Assembly (NCBI RefSeq): GCF_030272615.1 | Contig: NC_081408.1 | Span: forward strand, 341,583,793 to 341,647,792 | From: Cryptomeria japonica | Lineage: Eukaryota > Streptophyta > Pinopsida > Cupressales > Cupressaceae | Length of the DNA stretch: 64,000 bases | Direction of reading: 5' to 3' | Shown here: piece after piece, positions 1 through 11,006 of the stretch | How the letters are laid out: every line of letters begins with the position of its first letter | Numbering within the stretch: the first letter of the stretch is position 1 | Notes under the pieces: model-generated | The model's input: only the letters and a program-made list of their open reading frames with translations | Database searches by the model: none | What the model was told of the DNA's origin: nothing | Made by a program: the position numbers and the translations under genes

Positions 1-492
1 AATACATTGAATGTAGGATTCCCATGAAATTGGTAATCATCTTAGGGCTATGAGAGAGATTTCTTGATCATCTACCTCATTTCCAATAGTTTGTAATTGG
101 TCTTTTACTTCAGATATCCTTGAAAAGTATGTAGATATTGTATCATCTGTATTCATCTTTATGTTTAAAAGTTGTTGTTTCAAGGTTAACATTCTGCTCG
201 CATTGTTAACTTCATATGTATTTTTAATGGTTTTAAATACTTCATATGCTTTAGGCAGTCTGGCTATAGATGGAAGAATATGATCTTTGACTGAGTCAAT
301 AATTATTTTCTTTGCTTTATTATTACGCCTTTTCTAGGTAGATTTCTCTGGTTCATCATTTGGCATGTCTAGATTTTCTTCTATGTAAGACTCTAATTCT
401 AGTTCTTCAAGAATGGCAATGATTCGTATCTTCCAAGAAACGAAGTTGGAGGCTCCTTCGAGTCTATCTTCCACTCTCATATTACTTGACAT
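1..492 (-). pseudogene. Ty1/copia gag (UBN2-type), N-terminal part, broken, runs off left edge
   Basis: Reading leftward from the ATG at 490-492 gives a copia Gag N-terminus. It starts MSSNMRVEDRLEGASNF and continues through the gag helical region (NNASRMLTLKQQLLNIKM, then an ISLIAL block). It resembles the gag of the two intact-length copia elements elsewhere in the window (NASRTLALKREINHI, LTLIALDGLP). Two in-frame stops are visible: a TAG where a residue near codon 50 should be, and a TGA where the family has G in the DGLP block. The protein would capsid-package retrotransposon RNA in the cytoplasm. The rest of the element (PR, IN, RT, RH, 3' LTR) would lie left of the window. The identity is secure; the element is dead. 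Confidence 0.8.
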
Positions 493-613
493 TTTGAATA
501 TTTTCTTAGTCGGATATATCCTCTGCGTATATAGCCTCTGTGTTGATTTGTTATTTACTTCTGATAAATGCTTATGAGTAATATGGCTGTCTAATTTATT
601 CTCTTAAAATGCT

Positions 614-626
614 GGCTCTGATACCA
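614..626 (-). other. copia primer-binding site (initiator-Met tRNA type)
   Basis: On minus this reads TGGTATCAGAGCC, the standard plant Ty1/copia PBS complementary to tRNA-iMet. It directly follows the LTR terminus and precedes the gag leader. The identical motif follows the 5' LTRs of the two other copia elements here. Confidence 0.9.
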
Positions 627-813
627 TGTTGTTAAATATGGATCAAAGAATAATGACAGCGATTCTAGAAGACTGATTGTCGTGAGTTATTGATCGTCTC
701 CATCATTGAATCTGGTTTAAATACAAGAGGAAAGGTTGCCTACGTAGGGACATGTCCATACGTGGCAGTTGCCACGTATGGACATGTCCCTACTGAGGCA
801 ACCATTCATAACA
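627..813 (-). repeat. 5' LTR of minus-strand copia element, 187 bp
   Basis: On minus the LTR begins TGTTATGAATGG and ends TTTAACAACA, abutting the PBS. At 187 bp it is very short for a plant copia LTR. Much of it is one inverted repeat (735-802). A TATA-like TTGTATTTAAACC lies between the hairpin and the PBS-proximal end, consistent with U3-R-U5 order. The partner LTR is outside the window, so no TSD can be tested. Confidence 0.8.
735..802. repeat. near-perfect inverted repeat in the short copia LTR
   Basis: Arms of about 33 bp (GTTGCC...GTGGCA and TGCCAC...GGCAAC) are separated by 2 bp and contain the GGGACATGTCC block on each side. The hairpin fills over a third of the LTR, upstream of its TATA-like sequence. 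Confidence 0.85.
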
Positions 814-1639
814 ATTAGTTTGTTTATGTTTAATTTCCAAACTGTATGCTCTGTTAATATATCACTCTCCAAATAATAACCGATTTACCATTAGTTAGAT
901 TCATGAGGGCTATATCTTAACATATTAAATACAACATGTTCTCATGTTGGTAATGCAAATAGTGAACAAGAAGTTGAATGATTATTTGACCTATTAGCTT
1001 ATTTTTCCCCTTTGTTGGTTATTTTTGTGTGAGGGTAGCATAGGCACAATTGTACATGAAAACAAAAATATAGAAATAAGTGCTTGTAAAACTAAAAATA
1101 TTTATTTTAAAGAATTTCTAAATCTATAACTATAAGGTGTTTGAAACATCAAGTAATTTATAAACCCTCTTCAAAGGGTAAATAGATATAGATTGAAACT
1201 TCATGATCAGTGTTACAAGACTTGGACTCGAGAAGTTGATTTTTGACTCGAAGACTTGACAAATTAAAAAACCTAAGAAATTTAGAGATTTTAATGATTT
1301 AAAACTTGTTTCATGCCCCCTTAAATAAATAAACCTTAAATACATGATAAGCTCATCAAATAGAAGTTGGTTTGATCACATGCACAAATATATGTATCAA
1401 TCACATAAGTATAAAAATATACCTAAAGGAAATAACACATTTATATATAAAAATAAAGGCAAATGTATACAAAGCTTCTGAAATATGAAATCCACGGTAT
1501 CAAAAGTTTCAAATATATATCAAAACAAAAGCTAGAATTCTATGGATTAAAGGATCCTACAACCCTCATGTGTGGGTGTAAAAGATAGGTCCTACATGAT
1601 TTTGCAACCATGATATTTGCCTCTATCTCAGTGACATGC
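814..1639. other. AT-rich stretch, no gene seen
   Basis: No coding similarity, terminal repeats or RNA-gene motif was recognised. The single short ORF on minus (1130-1345) has no family features and is probably chance. Confidence 0.5.
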
Positions 1640-4230
1640 ACATCAATGTCCAAAGTGTCTGCTCATGCTCTATCCTCCTCTACCATGTCTACTACCTCAA
1701 CCTATTTGTCCACCTAGTCAACCCAATTGAGGTCCTCATCACTAATTATAGGGTCCTCAACCTTAGTGGTCCAATTAGACTATGGATCAACCTACTCTAG
1801 CATAAAGGGGATAATGTACTGCCCAAAATCTATTTGTGGCAAAGACAAAGGTTGTAATGAACACTAATTAGATCATTCAACCTCTACACAGACAATCTAT
1901 AGTTTCTTCTTGGATTGCATATGCTCAAACATAATTCAATTGCACTCACAATCTAAAGCGTTGCATGGTTGGCTCAATATTTAAATTGTAACCCTCTCAA
2001 TGATCTTTTTTGTGCCATGAATAAAAAATAATAAAAAATAAAAAAAATCAATCTCATTATCCAACTTTTAGTTTCAATATTTAATAAAAATATAGAGAGA
2101 GGAAAATATTTTTATTTTTAAACTTAAATTATGTCATTAATATATTTTTATCTGGCTACAATGATGATCGAGTTGCCTTGCATATATCATGGGAAAAGAG
2201 ATCCCCTTATGGAAGTCTAAAGATCTCAATCTCGTGGACAATATGTGCTCCAACACAAGAACCAGGTATAATTTTATCTATGACCATGTAGCGCCCACTC
2301 AGAACCTCCTCATTTCCCTTAAAATTAAGGCGGACTTGGAATGCCAAATTAAGGTAATAAGCAACTACATGTAAGGTCTTGTGAAGCTATAAGTGTCATT
2401 GCCTACAATGATTTCTCAAATGGGGATTGATACTTAGCCTGAACTCTAGCATAAATGGATCTAATAGCCTACTTGGCCCTATTAGTGCCCCTATATATTT
2501 AGTCCATTATAGATTTCTCCCCACCAGCAATTCGTAAGAGAACTAATAAAGGATTTTTGAGCTACAAATATTATGAAATGTGAACAAAAATAAGAAAATA
2601 CAAGAAAAATATGAATAAAAATATAATGTAGAATTAGATTTACCTTTATGATCTTTGTAGTAGGTATCCAAAAGCCTTGCTCATCAAACATCTAATTTGC
2701 CACATCAACCCATGCATTTCTGTTAGCATACAATAAGGTCATCACTAAGTACCATGTGCCTCAAAGATCCCTTTGCATGAAGCAAGAATTATAATGTGAT
2801 GAAATTCGTTGTAAATCAAGTTATTCCAAGATGAGAAAACTCCTTATGCCCTATGAATTGCCTATTAGGTTGAGGACCCATGTGTAACTTTATATAGATT
2901 TAGAAAAAAAAAAAAATCCATCTCTACACATGTTTTGATCCATGAAATCTTGTCAAGATCCTCCAATATGAGATCAAGACAATGAGTAGTGCATGGAGTC
3001 CAAAATAATGATGGGTGCCTATCCATGAATAGTCTACCTACAACAACATAATTTAATACATTATTCATAACCACTTGTACCACATTCTCCTTACCCACCT
3101 CACCTAGGACTTCCTCCAAGCTTCACAAAGAAATACAACATTTTTGTTGTGTCCTAAAGAACCAATAGATTTGATGAATACGGTGTCACTTAAGAAAAGA
3201 AACAAAATCAATGAATAAATAAATTATAAATTGAAAATATTAATCACGAAATCAATGCACTTTAGGAAATACAATCACTCGAGGAAGAAACAAGAAAATT
3301 TAGCAATGTTCTATTTATTTTATTCATCCAACCAAAGGTCATGATGGTGCAACCCTTCCTCCATATCAATCATTGATCTTCTATTGTGGCTTTGACATCA
3401 ACAACATTTTTGTGTCAAAATTGGGCCTTTATTTCCTTGTCACTAGAGGCTTTGAAGTCTGTGTCACAAACAATAATAACATCAACCATGTTTCCAATAA
3501 CAAGACCTAACACATTTTATAAATAAAATAAAACACAAGTATTGTAAAATGAAGAGTTAAATTTAATTCAACATCTCTAAATATAAAAATTCAAGAGACA
3601 AAGAATCAAGCTATAAATTTTAAAACAAACAAACAAAAAAGAATTACCTAGTTGAATGGAATGGAATGGTACAATTGAACCAAAAGTATCATATTGCACG
3701 TTTAGTTGTGTCGCGTATGTCTTTGTTCCTACCCATGCTCTCAAATGACAATTGGGAACCTAAAGTAGTGTATGGAAAAATATATGAATCCAACCTAGAT
3801 GCATGAACTCTAGGCCCAATGCTAACATTGCCATTACCACTAACACTATTGTTAGCACCAACGACAACACTTGACACCAACACCAACACTAAACCTGAAA
3901 GTGGATGAAATGGAGGGATGGAAGATGACTCTTCACTACCACCAATGGTTTCCATCTCCTCTCTTTGCCTCTTTTCAATTATTTTTGTTGCTCAAAGCTT
4001 TTTAGTCGCACTTGTACTTCACACATAACCTCATCGGGCACTTTTGGGCATCAATTAGCATCATGAACTAGAATATTTACAAGATGGTATTTCAATCTAT
4101 CAATGCCTCCTCCATGAAAAAGTTATTTTGCAATGATAACAAGTTACTTCTCGTTTATTTTGCACATGGGTAATAATAGCATGTTTCCAACAAGGGTTCC
4201 TTCTAACTAAGATTCGGTACATTGTGACAA
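1640..4230 (-). pseudogene. hAT-superfamily transposase (BED finger, DUF659, dimerisation region), ancient relic
   Basis: Read right to left, fragments appear in hAT order. At about 4000-4230 is a BED-type finger (AIITHVQNKREVTCYHC, then GIDRLKYHL and CPKVPDEV). At 3689-3955 is a linker ending LDSYIFPYTTLGSQLSFES. At about 3300-3370 is the first catalytic segment (CTIMTFGWMNKINRTLLNF). At 2865-3119 is DUF659 (GEVGKENVVQVVMNN, SLFWTPCTTHCLDLILED). At about 2700-2860 is the GIT.FTTNFITL segment. At about 2290-2380 is LHVVAYYLNLAFQ and NFKGNEEVLSG. The C-terminal FEHMQSKKK and DPIISDEDLNWVD blocks follow near 1950-1640. Stops and frameshifts interrupt nearly every block. TIRs were not identified. 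Confidence 0.8.
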
Positions 4231-5480
4231 AGACAATTTGAAAATCTCAAGAATGTTGCAATAACATTTAAATAGAAAAATTAACATTTGTAATTTATAA
4301 TTAAACTAATATAAAAAAATGTAAGATTCCAACTATTAAATTGGAATATTTTTACAAAAACCCTAGATTTTGTTCAATCGAAAAATCAAACACACCTAGG
4401 GTTTGTTTTTTAATTTATTAAAATAATTATAAAAAAGAAAGAGTAAATGTAAAAGTAAAATGATTTTTTTGTTAAAAATAAATAAAAAACCTTCAAAATA
4501 GAAACTACCCTCTTATTCTAGCTTGAAATCAATAGCGAGCTCTTTCCAATCCTTTGTAGACACCTCTAGATGCACCAAATGTAGCTACAAACCTAGTCAA
4601 TTGTAATTCAACAATCAAGTTTTACTCAAACTCCTTGTTGGTTTCCCTATAATGCAATCCAAATTTTTCTCAAAACTCTTTCTTCTTCTCCTTTGTCTTG
4701 AAAATGAAATGAAGTTACTTTCAGGGTGGAGGAGGAAATATAAGTCAAAAAAATCAAGTTAAGTTGATGAGTTTTATGGGGTTTTTTGCTTTTCCTTGTC
4801 GTGCGGCCAAGTCTGGGGCTCAAGACTCACCTAGACTCAACAAATCTAGCGAGTCCACCAAACTCAATGAGTTTGGCAAGACTCGACGGTCAAGTTTCCC
4901 AGACTTGGCGAAGGCGGCTCACCTTAGGACTCACTAATTCTAGGTGAGTTTAGGCAAGTCCTAAAACACTTATTAGACTTATTGTTGAAGGCATGTCAAT
5001 TCTTTCTATGTCCTAGAACTTCATCAACATCTTTTGGATTACTATTTCAACTTGAGTGAAATAGGCTTGCAATGAGGAACATAACCATTATAGATTACTT
5101 GGTGTGTTGGAAAGACCTACCAATTAAAGATGCTAAACGGGAGAGAGCCAACATTTGAAAACATCCAAGTGCTCAAGGGCAAACAATTTTTTGGAAGGCA
5201 GACTATCATGTCCCCTTTTTCAATCAGCTCCCTCGATGTTTAGTAAGCCCATTTCATATCTCTCACTCGCTTAGGGAAATGAATTTATAACCTTTGAGTT
5301 GTATACTTTTAATGTCTTCATAATCTAACCGCTTAAAGTATTTTCATTGTGTATGCCTAAAGTGTGAATATTTTATAATTAAAATAATCTTGTATCTAAT
5401 TCCCATATGTGTCATGGGAAGAGACATTTAACAATTTGAAAAAGGGTTCTTTTTTAAGGAAAAGTTGGCACTCGATGAGG
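4231..5480. repeat. spacer with a cluster of short GACTC/GAGTC repeats (4800-4985)
   Basis: At 4800-4985 the pentamer GACTC or GAGTC recurs many times in both orientations (cAAGACTCACC, GCGAGTCCACC, AATGAGTTTGGC, GTGAGTTTAGG). Short clustered repeats of this kind are typical of hAT subterminal transposase-binding regions. The cluster lies just upstream of the minus-strand hAT relic and may be its 5' end; that is inference. Nothing else in the interval was recognised. Confidence 0.4.
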
Positions 5481-5499
5481 CTATATGAGTGATAAACTT

Positions 5500-6130
5500 A
5501 TAAGGCACTGAGAGGGGGGGTGAATCAGTGCAAGCAAAAACTTAATAAATCTGATAACACCTTTCAACAACTTGAAAATCAATAAGCATGCAAGAAATAT
5601 AACCACATAAGCAAACATCCAACAAAGCATGCATACCATGACACAATAATTTTTCACGTGGAAACCCAACTAGGAAAAATCATGGTGGGAATTAGTACCC
5701 ACAAGGATCTTCTAACTGCAGTATAGAGATCTGATCGGTTAAGGTCATACAATCACACCTTGTTAGGGGCACACCCAGTTAAGAGTGTTTTAGCCTGGTT
5801 AAGAGCTATACAATAAGGCATGTTAGGATCCAACCCTATTAGGAGCTACCCACATTACTGGTATTTACAAACATAAGCTAATGTGTCACCTTGTTAGAGG
5901 ATTTCACCTTCGGAACTATTAGGATCCTACCGCACCCTATTAGGAGTGACCTTGTTAGAGGATTTTCTTGTTGCAACTGTAGGAAGACAACAAGTTCAAC
6001 TGATCTGAAGTTAGCACCTTTGTGCCTGATTAGATCTACTTTTGTTCAGCTTCTATCACTGACTAAACATCAAACCCTAATTTCTCCTTCAACCACACGA
6101 TCAAATTCTCACTCTTGATACATGAAATCA
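5500..6130. repeat. probable dispersed repeat with internal short direct repeats
   Basis: The interval opens with AGGCACTGAGAGGGGGGG followed by TGAATCAGTGC. Variants of ACCTTGTTAGAGGATTT occur at about 5889 and 5950, and CCTATTAGGAG occurs at about 5842 and 5937. The internal duplication suggests non-coding repeat DNA, possibly part of a retroelement leader or LTR. No coding region or termini were found. Assignment is weak. Confidence 0.3.
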
Positions 6131-6559
6131 TACAATTTACACCTCTTTATAAAGAACTATGTTGAGTCGGCTAAGAACCTTGGAACAATTCCCTAGATTC
6201 AATGAACCTAGTCACCTTTTACATTTTCCTAATCATTACACTTTACTTATATCGTAAAAACAAAACATAACAATAAGTCTATCGGTTACTGATCAAAGTA
6301 ACTTTGCTTTATCGGTTCTCTGTTCTTCTTGACTGGGCAAATCCATCATAACTTGCTTGATACACTGAATTTGTTGATGCGGTTTGGAACATAGGTGCAT
6401 GTTCTTGTCTCCAACACTCCAGTAAAACCGCAACGTCTCACTCTTCACCAATCATCTGTATCGGTCGCTTGATCATCGCTATGTTCCTTCTTACCAATTG
6501 ACAGCAACTTAACAGTTTTGTTGTCTAACTAATTCCACTACCGACTAGGCTATACCAGT

Positions 6560-7522
6560 TGGTCTAGATGACCTAGATGACTAACAAAACACGATTGTCA
6601 TCAATAAAAACACAAATAAAGTCATCATACAACCTATTACAACTATATCAACATCATCAAGCCAACAATAGCAAGGCCTTTTGCAAAAGGATGTATGCCT
6701 ATTTGTTTACTTCATTTCCTCAAATAGATTGGACATTTGGTTCATCTATCACTAGAGATTAGAGGAGCCCTTAATTTACATCACTAGATTAGTGAACAAA
6801 AACTCATGATTCAAAGTGGGGCAATCTCATTCAAACATTGCACTTAGGCTTCATTGTGGTAGACAACTAAGGATTTGAGGCCAAGTGGTGAAGGATTTGG
6901 AGGTTACTTGCATAGGATCCAATCGTGAATTTACCATTGGGGTGCGTGATCATTTCAATATTAGAATTATCGATTAATGGAAATACCTTAGTGTCATTTC
7001 TTTGTATTTGATGGGGGCGTGTTGAGCACCATATATAAAAAATATGTTGTTAGTTTGTTCTGATATCTAATTTGGATTTGCAACTTCAAAAGTATTTATA
7101 ATTGACCTTGAAATAAATAATAGATTATGAGTGTATTGTTGTGTTGATAGTCCATAATGATTATAGTTCACTATTGCAAATATATTTAAACTTTCAAGTA
7201 ATCTAATCTTGATTTGTGACAAAAGAAATTCAATTACTAAGTATTGAAATATATGAAGTGAGCAATTTTACTCAATATTCTAATTGAAGATATCATGACC
7301 TACATCACAGGATTCACCACATTTCATCCTTTAAGTATGAAATTTGTTGAAAAAAGGTGAAGGCATTTTGTTGAAATATATTTTTAGAAAGCATTTTTAA
7401 TGATGTTTTTCATTTATTTTTCTTATATATTAAAGCCACGAAGGAAATACATTGCAATCTTTCGTAGGGTTACTTTCTTATAACAACTTTTTCAAGTTTA
7501 CAACTATAGACTATGCAACAAA
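6560..7522. other. AT-rich spacer, no gene seen
   Basis: No domain similarity in any frame, no terminal repeats and no splice-bounded ORF was noticed. Confidence 0.4.
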
Positions 7523-7586
7523 TACAATAATTGTTCTTGATAGCCCACCTCCTCTACAATAATTGTTCTTGATAGCCCACCTCCTC
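7523..7586. repeat. 32-bp tandem duplication
   Basis: Two adjacent identical 32-bp copies begin TACAATAATTGTTCTTGATA and end CACCTCCTC, at 7523-7554 and 7555-7586. Perfect identity suggests a recent slippage or repair event. Confidence 0.9.
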
Positions 7587-7599
7587 TCCTTGCTTTATA

Positions 7600-8040
7600 T
7601 ATTTTTCTTTTATAAATTTTAATAAACTTTTTAAAAATATTATCTTATAGCTTAATTTTCTATACATATCTAAATTAACAAATTAAAGATTTGAATTAAT
7701 TAAATTTAATATAGTATTATTTTATTTTTAACTTTTTTAATATACTATACATAAAATTAATAAATTAAATTATGAAAAAATTAAATCTATTATATTTTTA
7801 AAAATAAATATAATTTAAATTTAATTTTAATAATTTTAATAATTTTAATATAATATATTTAGAAGATTTTAAGAATTATAAATATTTTTTATTTTTATTG
7901 GAATTATAATTTATAAAATTATATTGAGATCATTGATAATAATTTATTTATATTTAAATTTCAATTTATAAAATAATTATATAATTGTTAAATATTAAAA
8001 TATTAAAATATTATCTCTTCTAAAATATTTAAATTGTAAT
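7600..8040. other. extremely AT-rich tract
   Basis: Almost entirely A and T, with short repeats such as taattttaataattttaat near 7825-7850 and attaaaatattaaaatatta near 7993. No gene. It borders the plus-strand hAT relic. Confidence 0.7.
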
Positions 8041-8099
8041 TCAATTGCTCCCCCAAAATCAAAAATTGAGGGGATGGAAACATGTGTTCTACAACAATA

Positions 8100-9000
8100 A
8101 TAATCTCAAATATAACTTGTGAAAGCATCCTTTTACTAGATTATCAACAAAATTGATGGACCACTTGCTTCGCATTACAAGGGGTGTAGGAAAGGGTATT
8201 ACTCCATGCAATCAAGCAGCTCTATCTATTAGAGTTACTCTAGATAAATATCATTCCTCTTCAATTGTAAGAAAGATGAAATTGACACAAAAAAAACAAA
8301 GAATCGAGGAAGATGTGTCTAGGTTCCCAACACCTTTGATGTCTTCATCTTCTATTATGCCTAAGGCCTCAATAAGTGGTTTGACAAGGTGTAGAACATT
8401 GAACAACATATGGATAGTAGTAGAAAAATAGCATGTGTGATACATTAAATAATTAAAAAATTCTCAAGTGTCATTCCATTCAAAATAGCTAAGAATCCAT
8501 ATTTCCATAATGTAGTGAAGAGAGTTGAGAGTTTGACAAATGATACACACCACCCTCTTTATAAGGTTTCAGAACAACTGTTTTGTAGATGCCAAAAGAT
8601 AGAGTGACTAAAAAATTAGTTGAGGTCAAAGCCTCTTGGAAGGAAGCAAGTTGCACTTTATTGTCTGATGGATGGTCAAGTATATATTGGATGCCAATGA
8701 TTAATGTTTTGGTGGCTTTCTTTCAAGGTGTTGTGTTTTTTTAAATGATCACCATGAATCATAAGAAAATTGTAAAGTATATTTTTAAAGTATCAAATGA
8801 AATCATTCTTGAAATAGGTTTGAAAAATGTGGTTCAAAAAATAACTATAAAAATGCAATAAATTTTGTGAGTTAAGAATTTGATTTCCCACAAATATTTT
8901 GGAGCACATGTGCAACCCATCCTAAGTTAACCATCTCACGTTGAATAGTTACAAGCAACATGCATCTAAAGAGTTATTAAGGCCTTGTCAAACAAAATTT
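8100..9000 (+). pseudogene. hAT-superfamily transposase fragment (DUF659 type), decayed
   Basis: The 8153-8431 ORF begins with a BED-finger tail (LLRITRGVGKGITPC). After a frame change near 8450 come FSSVIPFKIAKNPYFHNVVK and, at about 8620-8700, EVKASWKEASCTLLSDGWS then MPMINVLVAFFQGVVF. These match the DUF659 pattern KASWKE.G.T..SDGW. Near 8890-8950 PQIFWSTCATHPK matches the IFWTPCA.H motif. At least three frame breaks and several stops are present, and the C-terminal half is missing. It is a separate copy from the minus-strand relic to its left. Confidence 0.7.
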
Positions 9001-9019
9001 ATTTTATTTATCACTTCAA

Positions 9020-9033
9020 AAAAAATTGTTGAA
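9020..9033. repeat. left target-site duplication of SINE
   Basis: The 14-mer aaaaaattgttgaa is repeated exactly at 9494-9507, flanking the SINE body. Confidence 0.8.
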
Positions 9034-9493
9034 TAGGGGTTGTCCCCGTATCGCAGCAGTTGTATGTGCACCTCCAGGTGGAGGTCTCAGGGTCGAAACC
9101 CCCGAGCCTCACATCGTGACGTCCAAGTTGGGTGGTATGGTGAGGTGGAGGTTTATCCCGCCCCCCGCTAATTGTGACTATCTATAGGTCCCCCATCTCA
9201 AAAAACATCTGGTCCACCATGCTACTGCTGACATACCAATCTAGTAGCGTGTACCACGAGGAAGGCCTAGCACGGATGTAGGGTAAATTTTGATGTTGGC
9301 TCTCACTATCAGCGGCTCGATTGATAGTTTGTCTCTATTCGTTAGCCATAGGAAATGATAGTTGGTGCTCTCAAGTCGTATAGGTGCTTTATCGAGGATG
9401 CCTTGGCTCACAACATGGAGATGAGGTCCTCCCATGTGATCTCACTGGTTCATAGCTCTAGTCAAAAATCACTTGCCCTTAAAAAAAAAAATT
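9034..9493 (+). mobile_element. tRNA-derived SINE, about 460 bp
   Basis: The 5' head is tRNA-like. It starts GGGGTTGTCCCCG, has an A-box-like GTATCGCAGCAGTT at 9048-9061, and a B box GGTCGAAACC at 9091-9100 inside AGGGTCGAAACCCCC. These are internal RNA polymerase III promoter elements. The body is unusually GC-rich for the region and ends in an A-rich tail at 9480-9493. Exact 14-bp direct repeats flank it, the expected result of LINE-mediated target-primed insertion. It has no coding capacity. Length is at the long end for plant SINEs, so the 3' part may be a second module. Confidence 0.75.
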
Positions 9494-9507
9494 AAAAAAT
9501 TGTTGAA

Positions 9508-10997
9508 AAAAAAGTAGTTGTAAGAGTTAGTGTTTCCAACTGATTACTCTAGAGTTCCTTTATGAGAGATCGATCTCAATCTTCAAGGTCTTGGATCAGT
9601 GGACCAATTAAGAGAGTGGTAATCAGGGATAAGTAGCTAATTACACTCTATGCACTTTCAGGCTTTGTTAGACCTAGGTGGGTATCCCTTATAGAAGCAT
9701 CTTTGCAATTCTTCTATTTTGTATGATATTGCTACAGATAAGTTCTTAAACTACTATGTGAATCAATGATCTTCAAACCTCATAGGATGTGGCCCTCATC
9801 CTTATGTAAATCATAATGAGAACTGATTTTCCTATGTACTTGAAAACAAAAATGAACAAACTAAAAATGATTATTGTATCCTTCTTCTTTCCATAGTTAA
9901 GTATGCATTATTATGATTAGTGTCATATCCATTGGGCTAAGCATTAGATGAACCATTATTACAATAAAAAAATATACATGTCTGCACCACCTTTTGCCTA
10001 GTATGATTGATACCTAATATCAGCCATAGCATAAAATGTTTTTCTTACAATTGTGTCTCAATTTTCATCTTCTACATAGAGCCTCTTTGAATAAGATTAG
10101 CAGATTTAATCTCCTACTTTAGAAGAAGCTAAAAATCATTCAAACCGATCAACACTGTGAAGAGACGTGAACCAACAACCCTTGATTGCATTGATTCATA
10201 TAAGACTCTAGATAACAAAAAGAGAGAAGCAATCATAGAAATCAGAGAGTTGGATTTCCAAATGTTTGTATTATGCAGAACATGTATACATATCCTTGCG
10301 AAGAATTAATGCAAATGGAATATGATACAAAATTATAATATTGCACTACTGAACATATGAACATTGTTGTATGTTGTTCACCCTTGGCAAAAAAGTAATA
10401 CAATAGCCTCAGACTATAGGAACTATATTTTTGTTTCAAGGAAGAAGAAGAAGAAGAAGAAGAAGAAGGAGAAAAATAAGGCCTTGAATATCCTCTTATA
10501 GAAAACTTGAGGATACAACAAGCTTCGGGCCTTTTACAATTTCAAAATGTAGGTAATCAACTAATAGGAAAAAGACAAAAAAAAATCAGCCCTCTCACAG
10601 AGACAGACATTCCTTTATCTTCCTCTGCATGTGGTAGATGATGGAACTGATTTGGAATCCTTCTTTTCTTCGTGCAAGACCCCTTAGCATATTGAAAAGT
10701 GTGATAACCTTACACACCTATTTAATACTTAGTGACAGAGAGCAGCTTGTAAGCTCTTTCCAAAGATATGCAATAAATATGCAAGATAAGATAGAAATCT
10801 TTGAGATAGAAGAAAATATTAGTGATTTAATTAAAAAACACATCATCATATATTTTCTCATTGAGAAGAAAAAAGGAAATTAATATTACAAAAAGGGCGG
10901 GAAACTATGAGTTCAAAAATTCAAAATTAGAAAGACAAAGAAAAGAAAGAAGGGATTAGAAATCTCCAAGTCCATGTTGCTTGAGGTCCTAAAGAGC
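9508..10997. other. spacer with a GAA microsatellite
   Basis: The only structured feature is an uninterrupted (GAA)n run at about 10441-10469. No gene or terminal repeat was recognised elsewhere in the interval. Confidence 0.6.
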
Positions 10998-11006
10998 CTT
11001 GAGGTG

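Noticed and set aside
9034-9110. A genuine tRNA gene
   Set aside because: The A and B boxes are present but no complete cloverleaf is apparent. The sequence continues into a 460-bp body with an A-tail and TSD, so it is a SINE head.
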